Source: Gentiana macrophylla
Lineage: Eukaryota > Streptophyta > Magnoliopsida > Gentianales > Gentianaceae
NCBI GenBank assembly: GCA_026214975.1
Contig: CM047807.1
Coordinates: 67,063,824-67,127,823, forward strand
Length of the DNA stretch: 64,000 nucleotides
Direction of reading: 5' to 3'
The notes under the pieces were generated by a model that saw nothing but the letters and a program-made list of their open reading frames with translations, ran no database searches and was not told the origin of the DNA. The position numbers and the translations under genes were made by a program. This document shows, one piece after another, positions 55,557 to 64,000 of the stretch; the stretch's first letter is position 1, and each line of letters opens with the position of its first letter.

Positions 55557-57265
55557 TGTTGGACTTATTTCTTAGTTTTGATGATGAGTGCCATACTAGC
55601 TGTTATAGTGCAAAGGCAAAAAGATGTCTAGATCAAATGTATAGGTTTATTAGAGTTTGATTCATAAATAGGTTTGATCAAACAAGCATCAGAAAGTGGT
55701 CATGATTGATATCGCAGATGGTCAGGTCAAGTAGGGTAGATAGGTCAGTAGACTAGTCTTGAACATGCTGAAGACTGAAGACTGAAGGCTGAGGGTTCAA
55801 ACTCAGTAAATGAAGGCTAAGGGATCAAACTTAGTAATTTAAGTCAAGGATATGGAATCAGCATTTAGGCAAGTCTGTGATGACCTAGACTGATTACATA
55901 TACCTTATATAGAAGGTCTAAGTTCCACAAGTTGGATGATGTTTGGAACTTAGTTATAATTAAAATGGTGTAATCTAACTTCACAATTAAAAGTTAGATA
56001 AAAGGAATCAGCTGCATTGTATTTTATACACAGAAATATCATGATCAGCAGACTGATTGAAACTTCAGCAGACTGATGAACCTGCTGATATATACCTCGA
56101 TTAATTCAAGATTATTTTTGAAGATTACATGGATAAGGACAGCCAACTACCTCTGATTTGATCAAACAAATCAGTGGTTAGTATTAAAAGAACGTTGGGA
56201 TGATTCAGGACTTTATCCAATGGACACAAGTCAAAGGGTGGACAGACTGCACTGTCAAAAAGGAATTCTGACAGTGTCAGTCCTATGAATAGTGACAGAA
56301 TGCAAATCAGATGGGACAAAAACAAGGAACGGTTACATTTGAAATTCAAATACAAGTCACATGCATTCTTGCCTATAAATAGAAGACTTACAACTCAGAA
56401 AAAGATGATGAATTTTGGAAAAACTTTAAGTGTTAATACTGAGCTGAAAAACACCCTTTGAACTTCTTTGAGCATAAAGTTCTTTGATCTAGTAAATTTC
56501 TTCAAGTGCATTCTCAGTATTCAAGCCGCATCAAGACTACACACTTGAAGGCGCAAAGTGATTACATCATCCTAATCAAGTCTTTGAATCGAATCATTTA
56601 CTTGATTCAATCTTTATTTCATAAAGAACCTGCTGAAGACAGTGAAGCATCTGTTGGGTGTGAAAGACTGTTGTTTGTGGTGGAGCTGGTGAAGAGGCAA
56701 TCCTACCCTTCAAGGACCAGTGGAAGACTCAGGAGCAAACAATCCTACTGCTCCCGCCAGAGTTTGTGAAGCCATAGTTATTGGTGAAGGACAAACAACT
56801 TAGGAATCTTTGTAACACTACATCAAAGATCTCTAGTGAATTTCCTCCAACATCACAGGAGAAGAGTGGACTGACAGGATTACATCACCTGGAACCACTA
56901 TAAAATCTGCCTACTTACTTTCAGCATTTACTTTCTACTCTTAGTTTATTTCATTCATCAACCTATTGAATCTAGCAACTGAAATCACACACTTGCACTA
57001 CTGAGTATCTAATACTTAGTATCATATTTAACAACAAGTACTAAGGCTTAATTTTGATTTAATTCCGCTGCACAAATTCAAGCAAACTAAATCTGTCATG
57101 AGACTCATTGTTTATCAAAGGCTTATCGAGGTATCGCAGACTCTGAAGTATCAAAGCAGTTTGAAGTTGCAGAATTTGTTAACTCCAATGTTTTAAGTGT
57201 TAAGTTTATTCACTCACCCCCCCCCCCCCTCTAAACTTAACCAAAGCCTTTTCAAGGGACCAACA
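55557..57265 (+). mobile_element. 5' LTR of element F
   Basis: About 1709 bp, TGTTGG...CCAACA. TATA at 56374-56380. TCAGCAGACTGA occurs twice (56045-56056 and about 56064) and AACGGTTACA once (56328-56337) upstream of the TATA box. A C-run of about 13 lies near 57217-57229. Confidence 0.85.
56374..56380 (+). promoter_or_regulatory. TATA box in LTR F
   Basis: TATAAAT in CCTATAAATAGAAG. Confidence 0.65.
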
Positions 57266-57267
57266 AT

Positions 57268-57279
57268 TGGTATCGGAGC
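57268..57279 (+). other. Primer binding site of element F (tRNA-iMet)
   Basis: TGGTATCGGAGC, two bases after the LTR. Confidence 0.88.
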
Positions 57280-57371
57280 AGTGCTTCTGTTCTGAAGTAA
57301 TCCTACTTGTTGTGCTTGTGAAAATTCTTTAAAACTTTCTTTCAATTTACAGATTTTCTAAGACTTGCATC

Positions 57372-58289
57372 ATGGACAACACACAGTATGCTAGAACTAT
57401 GTTGATGTGTTCTCTTGATAGATTTGATGAGTATAAACGTCGAATGCAGGCATACCTTGCTGCTACTCATGATGAGATGATGGATGTACTAACTGATGGA
57501 CCACTGGAGATTACAAAGGCAGTAACAGTGGGTGACACAACTGAGTACATTCCTAAACCAAAAAGAGAATGGAATGCAGAAGACAGAAAAAGAGCAAACC
57601 TCAACAACATTGCTATTGATATCATTTACAGAACCTTGGATAGTAATATGTACATGAAGGTTAAAGATTGCAAGACTGCAAAGGAACTTTGGGACAAGAT
57701 TCACTTGATCTGTGAAGGCACTGATGCAATAAAGAAGAACAAAATCAGTGTGGCCAGAAAGAGGTTTCAAAAGTTCAAGATGCTGCCAAATGAAACCATT
57801 GAGCAAATGGAGTCAAGATTCAATGCAATCTTGGATGAACTTACCCTGCTGAGTGTAAGTTATTCAAAAGAAGAAATAAACACCAAAATCTTGGAAGCTC
57901 TACCTGCAAAAGATGTTTGGAAGATGAAGATGACTGCAATTGAAGAAATGAGAAAATTGCATGAAAAAGACACCTTCAAGTTGTTTTCAGATCTCAAGGC
58001 TTATGAATTTAGCAAAAAACTTGTACCTGAGACTGAAAAGGAAGAGCCAAAGACCACTGCATTGGCTGCTTCACATCATGAAGAAACATCAGGAGGACAG
58101 GATGATCTGTTGGATGAAATGCAAGAGCAGATTGCCCTACTGAGCAAGAAAATCAGAATGATGAAGACTGGAAAGGCCCCTTCAAGAAATTTCACAAAGA
58201 GGCCTACTGAAAGAAGGAAAGAAGAACCAAAGAAAGACAATGACTATCTCTGTGCTTTCATTGCAAGAAACCAGGGCACTTCAAACTGA
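57372..58289 (+). pseudogene. gag: Gag of element F (Copia, UBN2-type)
   Basis: Structural protein. The start MDNTQYARTML (57372) is 107 nt after the LTR. The open frame has the Copia gag pattern AKELWDKI, EQMESRFNAILDEL and KILEALP. A C-terminal Lys/Glu-rich region follows with a short coiled coil (LLDEMQEQIALLSKKI). A frameshift near 58247 replaces the zinc knuckle: the next frame reads CFHCKKPGHFK. A second knuckle, C..CKKPGHFR near 58330, is also shifted. Without the knuckle RNA binding would be impaired. Confidence 0.85.
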
Positions 58290-58380
58290 TCGTCCACGAG
58301 TTAAAACAAGGCAAGGAACCAGATTATCTTTGTTTCAAGCTGCAAGAAGCCTGGACATTTTAGACCGATTGTCGGACACT
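58244..58380 (+). pseudogene. Frameshifted tandem CCHC zinc knuckles of F
   Basis: Two CX2CX4HX4C-type knuckles readable only by changing frame, about 80 nt apart. Confidence 0.6.
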
Positions 58381-59690
58381 CATCAAGACCAAGAGTCAAC
58401 AGAGAAGACATGGCAAGAAGGCTATGGTTGCTGAAGATGAATAAGGGTATGAAGTGGAATCTGAAAAAGGAAATGAATCAGATGACACAAAGACCAAGTT
58501 GCCGATGATATGGAGGATTATGCTTTGATGGCCAATATGGATGAAAGCGAGGAGGTATACACATCTCTGTATCTATCAACACTCTCTTTGGAAGTGATTG
58601 TGAATCAACATGTGGTTCAAATCCTAGAAATTTCGACAACAATGAGACTTTGGATGCCATCCTTAATCAAGCGAGGATAATACAATCTGGTTATGAGGTT
58701 GTGAAGGTGAAAAGAAGCTCTTGAATTGGAAGTTGGAAGATTGAAAGCTGAATTAAGGGTTCTCAAAGGTAAGGAAAAGATGTTGGGACAGAATCAGAAT
58801 AAGTCTGCTGAACATCCAGCAGCCTCTGAATCTGCTGAACCATCTTGTTCCACAACTGCATACAAATCAGGAAAGCCTTATGGGGATAGAACAGGGCTTG
58901 GATTTGGAACTCAGCAATCTAACAAGAGTGGATCCAGTAAGGTTATTGAACCTAGTTCCAGAATTGGTCCTAAGTTTGTACCTGCACTAGATCCAATTCC
59001 CAGTAAGGTTGCTGAGGTAGTTAAACCAAATGAGAATGCTTCAAAGAAGCAAAATCAGAAGTCAAGGAAGTCAACGACTCCTAATAAAAGAGTAAATCTA
59101 AAAATAGGATTTGTTGTGCCTTCTAAGCCTCTCTTGATAGCGGCACTGCTACCAAGTCTCTTTGGACCACGAAGGGTAAGAGCAGAAATATTCCAAGGAT
59201 AAGAATCCTAAACCCAAAAATGTTAATCATTCAAGGGATACTTATCTCGTGGGGAAAGGTAGATTGTTCCCTCATTGATGATGATTGGAATATTCTCGCA
59301 TCTAATGCTAGAAAGCTTGATAAGTATAACTATCTTTGCTAGAGGTAAAACCTAGACAATGGGATCAAGCAGAGGACTTATACAAGACCTCAGCAGACTC
59401 CATACTACAGGGCTGTTTCTAACAGACAGCAAGCAAATGGTTATGCAAATGTTTCTAACACCAAGAATCACTTCAAACAGCATTATAAACCAAAAGGCCA
59501 GAAAACATATATGATTCCTACACAACCTACTGTTAGAACTTATGGATGTGTGGAATACATGTATGAATCAAAGTATGAACAAAATTATGACACATTTAGG
59601 AGAAGACCTTATGGTGACATGCCAAGGGTCATGCTTACCACTGACCATTATGGACCCAAACAGGTTTGGGTACCTAAAATGCATTAACTT
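58381..59690 (+). pseudogene. Linker between gag and protease of F
   Basis: Mostly decayed. An open stretch at 58726-59202 starts LEVGRLKAELRVLKGKEKML (coiled-coil-like) and continues into a Ser/Lys-rich low-complexity part. Region 59400-59690 still reads as protein in pieces (for example DHYGPKQVWVPK before TGA/TAA). This is the spacer region typical of SIRE gag-pol. Confidence 0.55.
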
Positions 59691-60072
59691 TGTTTTGTAG
59701 GGTGTCCGGTACTTTTGTGGTGGATGTTCCGGACACATGACAAAGAATAAGCAGCATCTGTCAAACTTTATGGCAAAAGATGGTTCAAGGGTGAATTTTG
59801 GCAACAAGAATACACTGGATATACAAGAGGATATGGCACACTTATCGAGAAATGGACTTACAATCAAGAATGTTGCTTATGTGGAAGGATGGACTACAAC
59901 TTTGCCGAGCATTGGACAATTTCGTGACAAGGGATACAAGGTCACTTTTGACAAAAACAATCGTATCTTGTCATTAGTGAAAGAGGTGATCAAGTTGTAC
60001 TTCTTTGGTAGAAGACAAATGAACATGTATGTTGTTGATTGGTCTCACTGTAGCCTTCAGAAACTCTGCTGA
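59691..60072 (+). pseudogene. pol: Protease of element F, active site lost
   Basis: The segment CGGCSGHMTKNKQHLSNF aligns with the Copia protease site where family members read DSGCS.HMTG. The catalytic Asp is absent. The following GSRVNFGNKN and NVAYVEG segments are conserved Copia protease positions. Confidence 0.65.
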
Positions 60073-60099
60073 TTGTGCATACCAAATCGTAACTCAATT

Positions 60100-61306
60100 G
60101 GTTATGGCACAAGAAGTTGAATCACTTAAACTTTGATGATATTAATCAGTTGGTGAAGAAGAAGCTAGTGATTGGTTTACCTGAGATCACATTCAAGAAG
60201 GATGCTATATGTGATGCATGTCAAACAGGTAAGTAACAGATAAAGTCAAGTTTCAAATCAAAGACTAAACAATCAACTAATAGAGTGTTGGAGCCGATGC
60301 ATATGGATCTTTTGGACCAATAACTCCAACAAGTGTAACAGAAAGAAGTACACCTTAGTGGTTGTGGATGATTACTCTCAGTACACTTGGGTGATATTTT
60401 TGAACAAGAAAAGTGAAACACTTCAAAGCATGCCTAATCTTTTGAAGAGATTACAAAATGAGAAAAGTTTAACAATAATAAAGATAAGATCGGATCAGGT
60501 ACTTGAATTTCTCAACAAAGTTATAAGAGAATATTATGAATGAGAATGGTGTACTACATCAACTAGTGCTTCTTTGGTACACCTCAAACAAAATGGGGTT
60601 CTTTGAAAGAAGAAAAGCAGAACTTTAAAGGAAGCGGGAAGAACAATGATTTGTGAAGCATGGCTACTGAAAGATATTAAATTTGAAGCGATAAATACTG
60701 ACATGCTATACACAAAAGCAGAACATCAATAAACAAGAAAGTGTGAAGACACCTTATGAGGTTTGGAATGGAAGGAAACCTAACGTATCTTACTTCCATC
60801 CATTTGGAAGCAAATGTTTTATTCTAAATCATAAAGTTCATTTGAAAACATTCCAACCAAAATCAGATGAAGGAATTTTCTTGGGATATTCTTGATCAGA
60901 GAGCTTTTCAGGTAGTCTTGAACAAGAGGTCATTGAAACATGAAGAAATGATCCATGTTGTGTTTGATGAACCTAAGTTTCTTGGTATGGAAGATGAAGA
61001 TTGTGGACTCTTTGAGAATCAACAAGTCATCGATCCAGATTGTGTTGAAGTCTTGGAAAGATTCAATGACTTGAAAGTTTCGACATCCCTGCTTGAACAC
61101 CCACGATAATGTTCTTGATGCAACAACCGAAGCAGTTCAAGGATCTGCTTGATCCCTGTAGAAGAAGCTACAATGAGACCTCATGAAGATGATGTTCACG
61201 AAAATCAAAATAACCAAAATCCACAATGGTTAAGGAATCACCTCTTTGAACAAGTTATTGGCAATGTACAAACAAGGTGTGAGAACTAGAAGACAACCTG
61301 GAAGCT
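60100..61306 (+). pseudogene. pol: Integrase of element F, heavily decayed
   Basis: Pre-integrase finger remnant LNFDDINQLVKKKLVIGLPEI...CDACQTGK (60121-60235), with an in-frame TAA inside the sequence GGTAAGTAACAG. Core remnant VVVDDYSQYTWVIFLNKKSE (60358-60420) and IRSDQVLEF, where the second catalytic Asp lies. Later KTPYEVWNGRKP-like and GFLGY-like segments appear in different frames. No intact DDE triad. Confidence 0.7.
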
Positions 61307-62228
61307 ATGTTTACTTGTTTTCTATCTCAAATGGAACCTAAAGTTGTTGAAGAAGCAATTTCAGATCCAGATTGGATAATTGCTATGCAAGAGGAATTAA
61401 ATGAATTTGAAAGAAATCAAGTTTGGACACTAGTTGATAGGCCAAATCATGCAAATATCATTGGTACTAAGTGGGTATCTGAGAAATAAACTTGATGAAT
61501 CTGGTACAATTGTGAGGAATAAGGCCAGACTAGTTGCAAAAGGCTATTCTCAAGCTGAAGGAATAGATTTTGATGAAACTTATGCACCTGTTGCAAGATT
61601 GGAAGCTATCAGATTATTCTTGGCACATGCTGCATACAAAGTATATCAAATGGATGTCAAGAGTGCATTTTTGAATGGCATTCTAGAGGAGGAAGTGTAT
61701 GTTCAGCAACCTCCTGGATTTGAAGTTAAAGATCAAGAAGATAAAGTGTATAGACTCAACAAAGCACTTTATGGATTGAAACAAGCACCAAGAGCATGGT
61801 ATGAGACTCTATCTCAATTCTTGGTGGACAATGGTTTTACAAAAGGCACCATTGACAAGACACTTTTCAGAATCAGTGAAGGGGACAGCACCCTGCTGGT
61901 ACAAATTTATGTGGATGACATAATATTTGGCTCTGAAAATGATTTACTTTGTGAAAAGTTTGCAAATCTAATGAAGAGTAAATTCCAAATGAGTATGATG
62001 GGAGAAATGAACTACTTTTTGGGATTGCAAGTTAAACAGATGAAAGATGGAATCTTCATTCATCAAACCAAATATACCAAGGAGTTGCTGAAGAAGTTTG
62101 GTATGGAAAACAGCACTAAGAATTCAACTCCTATGAGTACTAACATCAGATTGGATGAAGATAAAGAAGGCAAAGATGTTGACCAGACCTTATACAGAAG
62201 GATGATACGCAGCATCTGCTCAGACTAA
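61307..62228 (+). pseudogene. pol: Reverse transcriptase of element F
   Basis: The N-terminal part (61307-61488) reads EEAISDPDWIIAMQEELNEFERNQVW..., shifts near 61485, then is open: [60 protein letters not shown] and [11 protein letters not shown] with the catalytic YVDD, ending in QTLYRRMI before a new break. The order RT after integrase is diagnostic for Copia. Confidence 0.9.
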
Positions 62229-62890
62229 TCGCCACAGACTGATATATCCTTTCTTTGTAGGTGTTTGTGCAAGATTTCAATCTAAACCTAAAGAAAGTCA
62301 TTTAGGTGCGATCAAGAGAATTCTCAAATATCTAAAAGAGACTTTGGGAGTAGGGATATGGTATTCCAAGGAAGGAAGCTACAAAGTGATATCCTACTCA
62401 GATTCTGATTATGCTGGTTGCAAGATTGATAGAAAAAGCACCTCAGGAACACATCGGTTAATGGGAAATAGACTGGTTTCTGGTTTAGCAAGAAAGCAAT
62501 TCTATATCAACTTCCCTTCTTGAAAATTGAATACATTCTTTGTTGGAAGTTCTTTGTGCACAAGTACTATCGCTAAGACAACAATTAAGGGATTATGGAA
62601 TTGAAGAAAAGGAAATTCCAATTATGTGTGATAACACAAGTGCAATTGCAATCATAGAAAATCCTGTTTTGCACTCAAGAACCAAGCATATTGATGTGAG
62701 ACATCATTTTATAAGAGATCATGTTGAAAAGAAAGATGTGGTGGTTCTATACATCCCTACTGAAGATCAACTTGCTGATATCTTCACTAAACCACTTGAT
62801 AGTGAAAGATTTGCTAAACTAAGAACTGAACTTGGAATTATTAAAGTTGGTGATATTCAAGAATGTAATTGGAATTCACCAAGGGATTAG
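62229..62890 (+). pseudogene. pol: RNase H of element F
   Basis: In pieces: RPDI, SHLGAIKRILKYLKETLGVGIWY and SYSDSDYAGCKIDRKSTSG (62400-62450) with the conserved Asp residues. After a shift (62540-62890) come MCDNTSAIAI, HSRTKHIDVRHHFIRDHV and EDQLADIFTKPLD, ending at TAG (62888-62890). Confidence 0.88.
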
Positions 62891-63055
62891 TCTTTTCTAT
62901 GTTGGGTGAGCTCACTTAGCGTGATTAGTCATTGGTATCAACAATTCTATGTACTTATGTTTGGACAATTGAGCAAATGAGGTTGCCAAGGGGATTTGTC
63001 TTTGTCATTTTGGGTGAGCTCACTTGACAGATCAGTCATTGGTATTAAACTTCAT
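62874..63055 (+). repeat. Tandem duplication after pol of F
   Basis: Two copies of about 70 bp (62874-62945 and 62980-63055) sharing CCAAG.GGATT(A/T)GTCTTT, TTGGGTGAGCTCACTT and TCAGTCATTGGTAT-type sequence. Confidence 0.75.
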
Positions 63056-63137
63056 CTTGTATTATCAATTGAACAAAACAAGAAGAAAACAGGGATCAGC
63101 AAAGTACATATGTCAGCAGGCTGCTGAAGCCTATTTA

Positions 63138-63394
63138 TCAGCAGACTGCTGAGCCCACCCTGCTGAGGATCACCCTGCTGGATGGAACGTTACTCAGTCA
63201 AAGTTATCAAAGTCAAAAAGCATATTGGCGGGATATTTATTCTATCCTTTATTACCATAGTTAGACCATCCAACGGTTACAAACGTTATGGAGGTGTAAT
63301 GGGCCACGTGTCAAGACAGAACTTACTCAATTTAATCGTGGTTACCTCAATGTACGTGCTATGACAGTTTCAACTACCCACTGTCTATATAATC
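63138..63394 (+). promoter_or_regulatory. Putative internal promoter before the extra ORF of F
   Basis: TCAGCAGACTGCTGA (63138-63152), AACGGTTACA (63272-63281), a G-box CCACGTGTC (63303-63311) and TATATAAT (63386-63393). The first two motifs also occur upstream of the LTR TATA box. Confidence 0.45.
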
Positions 63395-63509
63395 AGACTG
63401 TTACACATCGGATTCTCTACTTGCAATTTCTGCTTTATCACTGCAAATCCTACATTGTGTGAACACAGATTTGAGAGAAATTCTTCTTCATTTTTTTTTT
63501 CTTATTTCA

Positions 63510-64000
63510 ATGGCGGAAAGGATTGAAGTTCAAATCGAATCAAGCCAAAGTGTTAGAGGCTATGTTGTTGATGCAAACCAAACAGAGTGGGCTATTAATA
63601 TAGGTCGAAGAATAAAGAGGTTTGCAGGATTGGAGAACAAACTCAATATCAGATTAGAAACAATCTCATACACCAATGTTATTGATTTACGGAAGAATAT
63701 GGTTGTGGAAGAAGGAGGCTCAAGCATTCAAGACAACTGTGAATGCTGAGGAGCTTGTAATCTCCTCTAGTTTCTTGAGGGAAGTGTTTGGATTTGAAGA
63801 AGTGGTGGATGGTTCGGTCAATCCTCAAGCAATGGGATTGGACAAATTGGCGTTTGTTGATCGATTAAAACAAATGCAGCCATCAAATCCGTGCATCATC
63901 AGCTGAGACATATTGGAAATGAGTATGATCTCATCGAGCAAGCTCATTGCAAAGAACATACTTGGACTAGTTGGCGAGATGGATACTCTATCGGGACCCA
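63510..64000 (+). pseudogene. Extra 3' ORF of element F (SIRE-type, frameshifted, partial)
   Basis: ATG at 63510 in good plant context (TTTCAATGGCG). The first frame gives MAERIEVQIESSQSVRGYVVDANQTEW... to a stop at 63747. From about 63690 another frame continues FKTTVNAEELVISSSFLREVFGFEEVV to 63906 and further open sequence reaches the edge. The position after RNase H matches the additional ORF of SIRE elements, whose function is unsettled. No membrane segment is visible in the part present, so an envelope role is not supported here. Confidence 0.5.

Larger units (their letters stand above)
55557..64000 (+). mobile_element. Element F: SIRE-like Copia retrotransposon, runs off the window
   Basis: A 5' LTR is followed by a tRNA-iMet PBS, gag, protease, integrase, RT and RNase H in Copia order, and an additional 3' ORF as in the SIRE/Maximus branch. 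The 3' LTR is beyond the window. The expected target copy on the left is CATTG (55552-55556). Numerous frameshifts and stops show it is inactive. Confidence 0.88.

Overview
The window is a plant nuclear, transposable-element-dominated region, most likely from a eudicot with a large genome. The evidence is a stack of nested LTR retrotransposons with plant-type primer binding sites (tRNA-Asp for the Gypsy/Athila elements, tRNA-iMet for the Copia elements), a plant CACTA DNA transposon and a decayed fragment of a plant M1 aminopeptidase gene. No intact host gene, rRNA, tRNA or CRISPR array was found. All names A to G are local labels.

Layout. 1-6016: degraded Copia-like body and 3' LTR of element A. 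6017-10157: non-LTR sequence with a minus-strand exon-like ORF and a two-exon fragment of an M1 aminopeptidase gene (6719-7096) running into a longer chimeric ORF. 10158-12388: element D, a truncated minus-strand Athila-type Gypsy (LTR, PBS, start of gag). 12399-37339: element C, a full-length Athila-type Gypsy of the same family, plus strand, TSD CAGAC, starting 10 bp from D's LTR. Element E (17299-31837, TSD CTACT), a second Athila family, is inserted in C's reverse transcriptase. 38313 onward: element G, an old Copia-type element with a 5' LTR, PBS and a leader made of consecutive hairpins. G is interrupted by a CACTA transposon (42271-46553, TSD CAG), by non-autonomous Gypsy element B (48372-55368, TSD AGTAC) and by SIRE-like Copia element F (55557 to the window edge).

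How the parts work. C keeps one reading frame from gag to integrase across the E insertion, broken by three stop codons. E has frameshifted gag, protease, RT, RNase H and integrase, then a small decayed ORF, then a third ORF of the plant-transposon type. F has Copia-order gag, protease, integrase, RT and RNase H, and a further ORF that runs off the window. B codes for nothing recognisable but keeps all the cis sequences, so it would depend on Athila proteins supplied in trans.

The most interesting signals are non-coding: (1) a two-hairpin module of 47 nt, present twice in E exactly 600 nt apart, each copy just after a coding segment, with its first hairpin also found after pol in C and in coding-free B; (2) family-specific short palindromic motifs repeated upstream of the LTR TATA box and again in the leader (E, D, weakly B), with a third array in E ending directly at an internal TATA box in front of its third ORF; (3) a promoter-like block with G-box and TATA before the extra ORF of the unrelated Copia element F; (4) a U5 stem-loop shared by B, C and D with a compensatory base-pair change; (5) a roughly 420-bp string of ten hairpins in the leader of G; (6) a head-to-head pair of LTRs (D and C) forming a 1.6-kb inverted repeat with a 10-bp centre.
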